Assembly: GCA_023700825.1 (NCBI GenBank)
Contig: JAMPYE010000083.1
Location: 1-12,137 of the forward strand
Direction: 5' to 3'
Length of the DNA: 12,137 bases
Origin: Thermoanaerobaculia bacterium
GTDB taxonomy: Bacteria; Acidobacteriota; Thermoanaerobaculia; Gp7-AA8
Positions 1 to 6,692 of the stretch are shown here, piece after piece; the first letter of the stretch is position 1; each line of letters opens with the position of its first letter. The notes under the pieces were generated by a model. That model was not told where the DNA came from. It saw only the letters and a program-made list of their open reading frames with translations, and ran no database searches. The position numbers were made by a program, and so were the translations under genes.

Positions 1-779
1 GCGGCGGCGCGGGCGGGACCCTTCGAGCAGAGGTCGACCATCTTCCGCTCACCGCTCTCGGCGTCCGCGAGAGTGACGAGACCGTTGCGCGGGAAGTTCG
101 CCTCGCGCGGGTCGCTGAGCCTGATCGCGATGACGTCGTGCCGCGTCGCGAGGCGCCGGAGGGCGCGCGAATAGCGGCCGTCACCGAGAAAGTCGGAGAG
201 CAGGACGATCACGGTCTTCTTCCGCAGCGCGCGGGAGAGAAATCCCAGCGCCTTCTCGAGGTCGCCGCTCCCGCCGGCGGCGCGCGACGCGCCGAGCGCG
301 GTGCGGATCACCGCCTGCGCGTGCACGCGCCCGCGGCGCGGCGGGATCATCCGCCTAACACCGTCGCCGACGAGCGCGAGGCCGACGCGGTCGCCGTTCT
401 CGAGCGCGCTGAAGGCGAGCACCGCGGCGACCTCGACCGCGAGGTCGATCTTCCGCCGGTCGACCGAGCCGAACGTCATGGAGCCCGAGACGTCGAGCGC
501 GATCAGGATCGAGAGGTCGCGCTCCTCGACGAACTCCTTGACGTGCGGCACGCCGCTGCGCGCCGTGACGTTCCAGTCGATCGTCCGGATGTCGTCGCCC
601 GGCTGATACTCGCGGACCTGCGAGAACTCGACGCCGCGCCCGTGAATCGCGCTGTGGTACTGCCCCGCGAACCCCGCACGCACGAGCCGCGCGGTCACGA
701 TCTCGAGCTCGCGCATGCGGCGGGCGACCGGGACCTTCGACTCGGCTGGAGGAGTCGGCCGGAAGAGGTTGAGCCTCAC
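1..779 (-). CDS. DUF58 / von Willebrand-like domain protein, C-terminus cut by window edge
   Basis: Reading the minus strand from GTG at 779 gives 259 codons open to the window edge. Residues about 45-85 carry the DUF58 signature: HGRGVEF, REYQPGDD and TIDWN, followed by KEFVEERD. A vWA-like fold follows, with a MIDAS motif DVSGS at residues 96-100 and a second acidic loop LLSDF near 192-196. No membrane segment is visible in this part. DUF58 proteins usually lie directly downstream of a MoxR ATPase and are thought to work with it in folding or metal/cofactor-dependent assembly; the exact role is unknown. The GTG overlaps the moxR TGA as GTGA and has no clear Shine-Dalgarno sequence, so translation is probably coupled to moxR. 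Family assignment is firm; function is inferred from the family. Confidence 0.9.
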   Translation of the reverse strand, partial: MRLNLFRPTPPAESKVPVARRMRELEIVTARLVRAGFAGQYHSAIHGRGVEFSQVREYQPGDDIRTIDWNVTARSGVPHVKEFVEERDLSILIALDVSGSMTFGSVDRRKIDLAVEVAAVLAFSALENGDRVGLALVGDGVRRMIPPRRGRVHAQAVIRTALGASRAAGGSGDLEKALGFLSRALRKKTVIVLLSDFLGDGRYSRALRRLATRHDVIAIRLSDPREANFPRNGLVTLADAESGERKMVDLCSKGPARAA

Positions 780-1777
780 GGCACCGGCACCGCCGCGAGC
801 ACCTGGCGCAGGATCTCGTCGGGCGTCACGCGCTCGGCCGCGGCCTCGTAGGTCAGGATGATCCGGTGGCGCATGACGTCCGCGGCCACTTCCTTCACGT
901 CCTCGGGCACCACGTACTCACGGCCGCGGAGAAACGCGTGTCCCTTCGCCACGTGAGCCAGCGCGAGCGTCGCGCGAGGGCTCGCGCCGAACTCCAGAAG
1001 CGCGGCGAGCTGCGGCAACCGGTGCTCGGCGGGGCGCCTCGTCGCGCCGACGAGATCGACGATGTAGCGCGCGATCCTGTCGTCGACATGCACCCGCGCC
1101 ACCATCGAGGTCAGCTGCTGCAGTGCCTCGCGCGGCATCACCCGTTCCACCGGCAGATCCCCCTGCGACGGGTCGAGGTAGAGCGCGAGCATCCGCAGCT
1201 CTTCCTCTTTCGTGGGATAGCCGACCAGGAGCTTCATCACGAAGCGGTCCACCTGAGCCTCCGGGAGCGCATACGTCCCCTCGTGCTCGATCGGGTTCTG
1301 CGTCGCCACGACGACGAACGGGTCGGGCAGCGGATACGAACGGTCGCCGATCGTTACCTGCCTCTCCTGCATGGCCTCGAGCAGCGCGCTCTGCACTTTG
1401 GCCGGCGCGCGATTGATCTCGTCGGCCAGCAGGAAATTCGCGAACACCGGACCGGGACGGGCGTTGAACTTGCCACCGGCCGGATCGAAGATGAGTGTCC
1501 CGGTGATGTCGGCAGGCAGCAGATCGGGCGTGAACTGCACTCGCTTGAACGACGCCTCGATCGCGCGGGCCATCGCCCGCGCCACGAGTGTCTTGGCGAG
1601 ACCGGGCACCCCCTCGAGCAGGACGTGCCCCCGGACGAGGAGCGCGACGAGCAACCGGTCGACCAGCGTCTGCTGGCCGACGACCGCGCGCGCGACCTCG
1701 GCGCGAAGCCGCGCGATCGACTCGTGTCCCTTCTCGATTTCCTCGACTCCCAGCGTGGGGCGCGCCGGGTTGCTCAC
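776..1777 (-). CDS. MoxR-family AAA+ ATPase
   Basis: The protein has 333 residues from GTG at 1777, a normal length for the family. It shows Walker A GVPGLAKT (56-63), Walker B LLADE (116-120), sensor 1 ATQNP with N161, an arginine finger in EAQVDRF (R178), and a sensor 2 segment GASPRA (R268). The MoxR-typical lid follows. MoxR ATPases act in the cytoplasm as chaperone-like machines, usually with DUF58 or vWA partners encoded next door, as here. The frame stays open far upstream through the thioredoxin gene, but homology begins only after about residue 15. The GTG overlaps the thioredoxin stop as GTGA, so I start there. No Shine-Dalgarno is seen, which suggests translational coupling. The substrate cannot be told from the sequence. 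Confidence 0.95.
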   Translation of the reverse strand: MSNPARPTLGVEEIEKGHESIARLRAEVARAVVGQQTLVDRLLVALLVRGHVLLEGVPGLAKTLVARAMARAIEASFKRVQFTPDLLPADITGTLIFDPAGGKFNARPGPVFANFLLADEINRAPAKVQSALLEAMQERQVTIGDRSYPLPDPFVVVATQNPIEHEGTYALPEAQVDRFVMKLLVGYPTKEEELRMLALYLDPSQGDLPVERVMPREALQQLTSMVARVHVDDRIARYIVDLVGATRRPAEHRLPQLAALLEFGASPRATLALAHVAKGHAFLRGREYVVPEDVKEVAADVMRHRIILTYEAAAERVTPDEILRQVLAAVPVP

Positions 1778-2085
1778 GAGAGCGCGGCGTCGATCTTCTT
1801 CCGCAGATCGCGCTCCGAGACCATGCCGACGACGCGATCGACCGGCTTGCCCTGCTTGAACAGGATCAGCGTCGGCACGCTCATCACGCCGCACTTCATC
1901 GCGATCGACTGCGTCTTGTCGATATCGACGCCGTAGACCGACATCCTGCCGGCGTATTCTGTCGCAAGCTTGTTGATCGTCGGCAACAGAGCCTTGCAGG
2001 GCCCGCACCACTCGGCGCTGAAATCGACCAGCGTGAAACCCTGCGCGATTGCGCCGTCGAACTCGTTTTCACTCAGCTCTTGCAT
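1774..2085 (-). CDS. trxA: Thioredoxin
   Basis: A 103-residue single-domain thioredoxin, the usual length. The active site is WCGPC (W26-C30), the buried Asp is in VDFSAEW (D21), and the cis-proline is P71 in SVPTLILF. It has no signal peptide, so it should be a cytoplasmic dithiol-disulfide reductase. There is an extra cysteine at 65, in the segment before the cis-proline. ATG at 2085 is preceded by GAGAGG about 11 bases upstream. It is the first gene of a probable operon with moxR and the DUF58 gene, overlapping moxR by 4 bases. This placement suggests a redox role tied to that system, but it could also be a general housekeeping thioredoxin. Confidence 0.95.
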   Translation of the reverse strand: MQELSENEFDGAIAQGFTLVDFSAEWCGPCKALLPTINKLATEYAGRMSVYGVDIDKTQSIAMKCGVMSVPTLILFKQGKPVDRVVGMVSERDLRKKIDAALS

Positions 2086-2139
2086 CGGTTCGGTATCCTC
2101 TCTCGTGTCGGCGTGACCCGGACGGGCCGCGACCGGGCG

Positions 2140-2169
2140 ATTTTACAGTCCCGCTTGCCGGGGGGACAA
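2140..2169 (-). promoter_or_regulatory. Possible sigma70-type promoter of the thioredoxin-moxR operon
   Basis: On the minus strand, TTGTCC (2169-2164) and TAAAAT (2145-2140) are separated by 18 bases. They match the -35 and -10 consensus at 4 and 5 of 6 positions. The predicted start of transcription is about 48 bases before the thioredoxin ATG. Judged by eye only. Confidence 0.35.
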
Positions 2170-2180
2170 CGGAGCCACTG

Positions 2181-2969
2181 TTGCTAAAACCAAAAAAGAA
2201 GTGGGGACAGAACTTCCTGCGCAACCCGCGGGCAGCGCGTGATATCGCCGCGGCACTCGAACCGGCGGCCGACGAGCTGGTGCTGGAGATCGGTCCCGGG
2301 GACGGCGCGCTCACCCGGGAGCTGCTGGGGCTGGGCCGCCCGGTCCGGGCGATCGAGATCGATCCCGAGCTCGCCGAGCGCCTGCGCACGGCCTTTCCGG
2401 GAACCCTGGAGGTCATCGAGGGCGACGCCACCGACGCTCCCCTCCCGGACGTCCCGTTCCGCGTCGCGGGGAACCTCCCCTACAACGTCGCGACCCCGAT
2501 CGTCCGCCGCCTGATCACCCATCCCCTCTGCCGGCGGGGCGTCTTCATGCTTCAGAAGGAAGTCGTCGACAAGATCCTCGCAAAGCCATCGGACGAGGAG
2601 TATGGCTACCTCAGCCTGTTCGTGAAGATCTGGGCCGATTCCCGCCTGCTCTTCACCCTCCCACCAAACTCGTTCTTCCCGCGTCCGAAAGTATGGAGCG
2701 CGGTCGTCGTTCTGAATCCGGTCGAGCGCGGGCTCGCGAACCCGAAGGAATACGTCGTCGCGCTCGTGTCGCACTCGTTCCGTATGCGCCGCAAGACGCT
2801 GGCCAACAACCTCACCGGCTTTCGCGACCTCGGCAAAGCGGAAGCGGAGGAGACCATCGCCGCGGCAGGGCTCGACCCGCGCGTCCGCGCCGAAGCGCTC
2901 TCGCTCGCGCAGTTCGACGAACTGGCGACGGCAGTGTCGAGGCGAGAGGCGAAAGGCGAAAGGCGATAG
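2181..2969 (+). CDS. rsmA: 16S rRNA (adenine1518-N6/adenine1519-N6)-dimethyltransferase RsmA (KsgA)
   Basis: The enzyme dimethylates two adjacent adenines in the helix 45 loop of 16S rRNA using S-adenosylmethionine, a late step of 30S assembly. From TTG at 2181 the protein has 262 residues and begins PKKKWGQNFL, the typical RsmA N-terminus. The SAM motif is LEIGPGDGALT (35-45), with E59 in AIEID and D82 in GDA. The catalytic motif is NLPY (98-101), and FFPRPKV lies at 165-171. SHSFRMRRKTL is the conserved C-terminal domain motif. TTG is preceded by GGAG six bases upstream; upstream in-frame codons are not conserved-looking. The last nine or so residues (RREAKGERR) and the TAG stop are encoded by heptad-repeat DNA, so the normal terminus was probably replaced by repeat sequence. 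The gene is divergent from thioredoxin and convergent with ridA. Confidence 0.96.
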   Translation: MLKPKKKWGQNFLRNPRAARDIAAALEPAADELVLEIGPGDGALTRELLGLGRPVRAIEIDPELAERLRTAFPGTLEVIEGDATDAPLPDVPFRVAGNLPYNVATPIVRRLITHPLCRRGVFMLQKEVVDKILAKPSDEEYGYLSLFVKIWADSRLLFTLPPNSFFPRPKVWSAVVVLNPVERGLANPKEYVVALVSHSFRMRRKTLANNLTGFRDLGKAEAEETIAAAGLDPRVRAEALSLAQFDELATAVSRREAKGERR

Positions 2970-3041
2970 CAGGCAGGCGAGCGGCAGGCTCGGCAGATCA
3001 GCAGCTGCCTGCTTCTCGCCTCTCGCCTTTCGCCTCCCGCC
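2941..3041. repeat. Large inverted repeat built of GGCGARA-like heptads; likely bidirectional terminator
   Basis: The left arm (2941-2976) holds four 7-base units of the GGCGARA type (2941-2968) followed by GCAGGCAG. The right arm (3005-3041) is its reverse complement: four similar units, one extra A, then GCAGGCAG. The arms differ at only a few positions and enclose a 28-base loop. It lies between convergent rsmA and ridA, overlapping the end of rsmA, and could fold into a long hairpin in either transcript. There is no U-tract, so a terminator role is inferred from position and foldability. The repeat structure itself is seen directly. Confidence 0.8.
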
Positions 3042-3052
3042 TCTCCCGGCCT

Positions 3053-3430
3053 TTACTCCTTGACCGCGATGAAGTCGATCTCGATCGGGGCGCCGAGGGG
3101 GAGCTTGGCGACCTGGATCGTGCTTCGTGCGGGCTTGTGGTCACCGAAGTACTCGGCGTAGATCGCGTTCATCGCCTGGAAGTCGGCGAAGTCGATGAGA
3201 AACACCGAAGCTTTCACCACGTTGCGGAATGAGAGGCCGGCCGCGGCGAGAACGGCGCCCAGGTTTTCGAAGACCTGCCGTGCCGAGGCGTCGAAGCCGC
3301 CTTCGACGAGCTTGCCCGTGGCCGGGTCGATCGGGGTCTGCCCGGAGAGATAGTACGTTGCGCCGACGCTCACGGCCTGAGAGTAGGGGCCGATCGCCTT
3401 CGGAGCCTTGTCGCTCGAGTGGTAGTTCAT
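3053..3430 (-). CDS. ridA: RidA family reactive imine/enamine deaminase (YjgF/YER057c/UK114)
   Basis: RidA hydrolyses reactive enamine/imine intermediates such as 2-aminoacrylate released by PLP enzymes, protecting them from damage; it acts as a cytoplasmic trimer. The 125-residue protein matches the family length and shows IGPYSQAV (13-20), YLSGQ (27-31), a VVKASVFL strand, and the signature PARSTIQVAKLPLGAPIEID. R102 corresponds to the catalytic arginine that binds the substrate carboxylate, and E118 to the catalytic-site glutamate. The position of the common cysteine is threonine (T104). Two tandem ATG codons exist (3433 and 3430). GGAGG lies only one base from the first and four from the second, so I favour 3430. 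The gene is alone, with its own promoter-like TATACT box at 3478-3473. Confidence 0.95.
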   Translation of the reverse strand: MNYHSSDKAPKAIGPYSQAVSVGATYYLSGQTPIDPATGKLVEGGFDASARQVFENLGAVLAAAGLSFRNVVKASVFLIDFADFQAMNAIYAEYFGDHKPARSTIQVAKLPLGAPIEIDFIAVKE

Positions 3431-3470
3431 CATGCCTCCGCCGTCCCGCCTGGGGGACGTCCAAGCGCCG

Positions 3471-3512
3471 GAGTATATCGCCGGGAAAGGGCCCGTCGCC
3501 CTGATATACTTC
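3471..3512. promoter_or_regulatory. Divergent promoter region with dyad-symmetric TATACT boxes
   Basis: GGAGTATATC (3471-3480) and GATATACTTC (3503-3512) are a 10-base inverted repeat with one mismatch, separated by 22 bases. Each arm supplies a TATACT box in the outward direction: minus strand 3478-3473 for ridA and plus strand 3505-3510 for the TPR gene. Each box lies about 35-40 bases before its start codon, the right distance for a -10 element. No good -35 is visible for either. The dyad could also be an operator. The symmetry is seen; the function is inferred. Confidence 0.45.
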
Positions 3513-3545
3513 GTTCATCTTTGACTACGGCAGCAAGGTGATGAT

Positions 3546-5666
3546 GTGACATATCCAGGCAACTCCTCTCTGCCATCCGAAGTTCGGAATCGCGTGGCGC
3601 AGACGTTTCACCAGTCGGTTGCCCTCTTCAAACAGGGGCGGACGGACGAAGTGCGCGCCGGTTGCGAACTGATCCTGAAGATGGACCCGCTGTTCGAACC
3701 CGCCAAGCGGTTGCTCGAAAAAGTCAGCAACCCGATGGCGCCCATCGACGTTGACGCGCTCCTCGCGTCGGTCGGCGAAGGCGAGTCGGGAGCGGTGGCC
3801 GAGGCGCGAAGCGCCTTCGAGTCCCGCGACTTCCGTCGGGTGATGGAGCTCTGCTCGAACATTCTCGGATCCGATCCGACGCATACCGGGGCCCAGGAGC
3901 TCGCGGCCGCGGCGAGCGAGAAACTCGAGGCGGAGCCCTTCGTCATGCAGTTCGTCGACCAGGCCCGCAAGGAGCTCGCCGCAGGCCGGCTCGACGGGGC
4001 GAGGGCTGCGATCGACAAGGCGCAGTCTCTCGACGAAGACCATCCCGCCGTGAAGAAGACACTCGCGGACTGGGAGGCGGCGAATGCGGGCGGCGGGTTC
4101 GCGGCGTCGTTCGATGCGGCGGGCACGTTCGCGGCGCCGGCGGAGCCCGAGCATGCGGCGCCCGCGGGGTTCGATTTCTCCTCGGCCTTCGTGGTCGACT
4201 CCCCCGCTCCAGCGCCCTCACCCACACCTGTCGTGCCCGCGGCTGGCGGGACGCCGGCAGCGGACTTCGGCTTTACGTTCGAAGAGGAGCAGAAGGCCGC
4301 GGCTCCCGAGCCCGTCGCGGAGACGTTCGACACTCCGTTCGCCGCTCCGGCGACGGACTTCGCCGGCCCCACGGAGTTCGATTTCACGACCGCTGCGGTC
4401 GACCTCTCCCCGGACGACGCCGCGAAGATCAAGCAGTACCTGACCGAGGGCGATGCCGCGTACGGCCAGCAGGACTTCCAGAAGGCGATCGACCTCTGGT
4501 CGCGCATCTTCCTCATCGACGTGACCAATGACGAGGCGTCGCAGCGCATCGAACTGGCGCGCAAGAAGCGCCTCGAGGTGGACCAGCAGATCGACGACCT
4601 GATGGTTGCCGGAACGCTGGCGTTCGAGAAGAAGGACTTCGGCTCGGCTCGCGAGAGATTCGAGGAAGTGCTGCGCCTCGATCCGACGCACTTCAACGCG
4701 AACGAGTACCTCGAGAAGATCAATGACACTCAGTCGGGCGCCGCGGTCAGCGAGCCGCCCCGGCCGCACCCCGCGGCCCCCGTGCCGGCGGACGACCTCT
4801 ACGACGACTACGGAGGAAGCGAAGAGGCACTCACGCCTCCCGACGAGTCGGTGTTCGCGTCGCCCGCGACCGGGCGGGTTCGCGCGGCGGCCCCGTCGCC
4901 GGCAAGGGCGAAGAAGGGCATCCCGAAGGTCGCAGTCATCGGCGGGCTGATCGCGCTCCTGGCGATCCTCGGAGTCGGGGGCTGGCTCATGTTCGGGCCG
5001 AAGGGACCGAAGTTCGATCCCGCGCTCACGCAGAAAGAGTTCGAACGCGCCACGAACTTCGCAAGCCTCGGCGACTACGATCGCGCGATCGAAGTCCTGA
5101 AGGCGATCGACAGCAATGACCCGATGCACAATCGCGCGCTCGAGCTCATCGCCGACTTTCAGACGCAGAAATCGCACGCCCGGGACAAAGCGGCGCAGGC
5201 TGACTATGAGGCACGGCTCACCAAGGCGCGCGAGGCCTTCTCGATCAAGAACTACCTGGAAGCCAAGGCGCAGTACGAATCGGCCTCCGCGATCAAGCCC
5301 CTGTCACCCGAGGACCAGGCGAACTACCAGGTCGCCGGCCAGCAGGCGGCCAAACTCGACGCGGCGCAGGTCCTCTTCAAGGAGGGCCGCTATCTCGAGT
5401 CGATCGGCGCGCTGGAGCAGCTCCTTGTCGAAGATCCGGAGAACGTCTCGGTGCGGCTGCTCATGGCCAACGCGCACTTCAACCAGGGGCGTTCGCTTCT
5501 CGAGACCGAGCAGCTCGGCCAGGCTGCCGAGCAGTTCGGCAAGGCGCTCGAATATAATGCACAGGACGAGCTCGCGCAGCGCGCGCGGGACTTTGCGATC
5601 CGCTACGACGGGCAGCCGAAGGATCTTCTTTACAGGATCTTCGTGAAGTATCTGCCTCTGCGCTGA
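3546..5666 (+). CDS. Bitopic tetratricopeptide-repeat protein with disordered Ala/Pro linker
   Basis: A 706-residue protein with no enzyme motif. Residues 16-60, 83-125 and 131-180 look like TPR-type helical repeats. A disordered Ala/Pro-rich linker spans about 181-285 and carries recurring Phe/acidic motifs (GFDF, FGFTF, EFDF). A second TPR block follows at 288-392, for example GDAAYGQQDFQKAIDLW and the unit containing EVLRLDP. A second low-complexity linker spans 395-455. A single membrane segment lies at about 461-483, preceded by RAKK, which predicts a cytoplasmic N-terminus and an exported C-terminal TPR domain (490-690). There is no signal peptide. GTG at 3546 is preceded by AAGG. The RDD gene follows after 32 bases and is probably co-transcribed. 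It is probably a scaffold joining partners on both sides of the membrane. No specific family is recognised; FimV-like or gliding/polarity TPR scaffolds are loose analogies only. Confidence 0.85.
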   Translation: MTYPGNSSLPSEVRNRVAQTFHQSVALFKQGRTDEVRAGCELILKMDPLFEPAKRLLEKVSNPMAPIDVDALLASVGEGESGAVAEARSAFESRDFRRVMELCSNILGSDPTHTGAQELAAAASEKLEAEPFVMQFVDQARKELAAGRLDGARAAIDKAQSLDEDHPAVKKTLADWEAANAGGGFAASFDAAGTFAAPAEPEHAAPAGFDFSSAFVVDSPAPAPSPTPVVPAAGGTPAADFGFTFEEEQKAAAPEPVAETFDTPFAAPATDFAGPTEFDFTTAAVDLSPDDAAKIKQYLTEGDAAYGQQDFQKAIDLWSRIFLIDVTNDEASQRIELARKKRLEVDQQIDDLMVAGTLAFEKKDFGSARERFEEVLRLDPTHFNANEYLEKINDTQSGAAVSEPPRPHPAAPVPADDLYDDYGGSEEALTPPDESVFASPATGRVRAAAPSPARAKKGIPKVAVIGGLIALLAILGVGGWLMFGPKGPKFDPALTQKEFERATNFASLGDYDRAIEVLKAIDSNDPMHNRALELIADFQTQKSHARDKAAQADYEARLTKAREAFSIKNYLEAKAQYESASAIKPLSPEDQANYQVAGQQAAKLDAAQVLFKEGRYLESIGALEQLLVEDPENVSVRLLMANAHFNQGRSLLETEQLGQAAEQFGKALEYNAQDELAQRARDFAIRYDGQPKDLLYRIFVKYLPLR

Positions 5667-5698
5667 GATTCTGCCGCCGGAGGGGAAGGGAGGTCGGG

Positions 5699-6220
5699 AT
5701 GACGGTGAAGTTCGATGAGCTCGAGCTCTTCAAGGGCCCGGACGAGGTTCCGCAGGGACCTCGTCCCGTGACGACGGTGGTGCCGGAGCAGGAACCCGTC
5801 GCGACCGCAGTTCCGGCGCCCCGCTGGCGACGAACGCTCGCCTTCTCGACCGACGCTTCGCTCTTCCTCGCGCTCACGCTCGCGATGAGTCCGCTGCTCG
5901 AGATCCGTGCGACGTTCGAGGCAACCCTGCGCGCCGAATGGCCCGCGCTGCTGTCGTTCGCGGCGTTCATCCTGTTGCTCTCGTTCCACTACTTCGTGGT
6001 GAGCTGGGCTGTCTGGGGGCGCACCGTCGGAGGCTCGATCTTCGACACGCGCGTCGCGTCAGTGGACGGCGCTCCGATCGACTTCAAGAGCTCCGCCCGC
6101 CGCTGGGCCTGGATGCTCGCGTCGATCGCGACCTGCGGCCTCGGTTTCCTGATCGCGCTGCTGCCAGGCGGCCGCTCGCTGGCCGACCGGATGTCGCAGA
6201 GCAGGTCGCTGCTGTCCTGA
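5699..6220 (+). CDS. RDD-family membrane protein
   Basis: A 173-residue protein with a cytoplasmic Pro/Val-rich N-terminus (1-42), then three predicted membrane segments at about 48-67, 82-104 and 136-157. The RDD features are the Arg-rich entry and Asp in the first helix (RRTLAFSTD, D52), the segment GRTVGGSIFDTRVASVDG (107-124) after helix 2, and a closing GRSLADRMSQ. RDD proteins are widespread small membrane proteins of mostly unknown function; some are proposed transporters or exporters. A strong GGGAGG Shine-Dalgarno lies five bases before ATG. It sits 32 bases after the TPR gene on the same strand, so a shared operon and joint function are likely. It is convergent with the DUF420 gene, separated by 31 bases in which I see no terminator. 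Confidence 0.85.
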   Translation: MTVKFDELELFKGPDEVPQGPRPVTTVVPEQEPVATAVPAPRWRRTLAFSTDASLFLALTLAMSPLLEIRATFEATLRAEWPALLSFAAFILLLSFHYFVVSWAVWGRTVGGSIFDTRVASVDGAPIDFKSSARRWAWMLASIATCGLGFLIALLPGGRSLADRMSQSRSLLS

Positions 6221-6251
6221 GGTCGCTCCAGCCAGGACGGCTACCGCGCCG

Positions 6252-6692
6252 TTACCGTGACGACGGGAACCAGTGGTAGAGGAAGAAGTAGACCAGCACG
6301 CCGGTCACCGAAACGTAGAGCCAGATCGGCAGGGTGATGCGCGCGATCCTGCGATGCTTGTCGAACCTCTCGCGGAGGCCTAACGTCAGCGTCACGATCG
6401 CCAGGGGAACCACGAGAGCGGCGAGCGGGATGTGCGTGGCGAGAATGAAGAAGTACGCCTTGCGGCTCCATCCCTCCCCGAGAAACTTCGTCATGCCCGA
6501 GTTGTTGTGGTAGATCAGGTACGAGACGAGAAAGAGCGTGGACGACGCGCACGCGGACAGCATCAGCTTCTTGTGCGCCTGCCGGTTTCCCCTGCGGATC
6601 TGCACGTACGCCAGGAGGAGAAAGACAGTGCTCAGTGCGTTGAGCGACGCGTTGACCGCCGGCAGGGAGCTCACCCATTCCACGGTCGTCAC
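6252..6692 (-). CDS. DUF420 membrane protein, probable cytochrome oxidase maturation factor (CtaM-like)
   Basis: A 146-residue protein with four predicted membrane helices (about 14-32, 42-61, 79-104, 116-139) and the DUF420 pattern: LPAVNASLN near the N-terminus, H40 in AHKKLMLSA, SYLIYH (H62), ILATHIPLA (H87), KHRRIAR (H113), and PIWLYVSVTGVLVY. The conserved histidines suggest metal or haem contact. Firmicute DUF420 proteins (YozB/CtaM) are required for aa3-type oxidase activity, and the SCO and ctaAB neighbours support the same role here. GTG at 6692 overlaps the SCO stop as GTGA. An in-frame GTG at 6683 has better spacing (8 bases) from GGGGAG and may be the true start. It is the last gene of the cluster. 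Confidence 0.88.
   Translation of the reverse strand: MTTVEWVSSLPAVNASLNALSTVFLLLAYVQIRRGNRQAHKKLMLSACASSTLFLVSYLIYHNNSGMTKFLGEGWSRKAYFFILATHIPLAALVVPLAIVTLTLGLRERFDKHRRIARITLPIWLYVSVTGVLVYFFLYHWFPSSR

Noticed and set aside
866..1936. 356-codon plus-strand open frame opposite moxR and thioredoxin
   Set aside because: Its translation is Arg/His-rich and antisense to two genes with complete catalytic motifs; it is a by-product of high GC.
1778..2011. Upstream extension of the moxR frame through the thioredoxin gene
   Set aside because: The thioredoxin frame there is a complete 103-residue protein with WCGPC; the GTGA overlap explains the moxR start.
2941..3041. CRISPR array
   Set aside because: Units are 7 bases in direct tandem with no spacers, and no cas genes are present.
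3608..4729. 373-codon minus-strand open frame opposite the TPR gene
   Set aside because: Ser/Ala-rich antisense translation with no domain; the plus frame encodes clear TPR units with a good start site.
4218..5177. 319-codon minus-strand open frame opposite the TPR gene
   Set aside because: Arg/Glu/Leu-rich antisense shadow without motifs or ribosome binding site.
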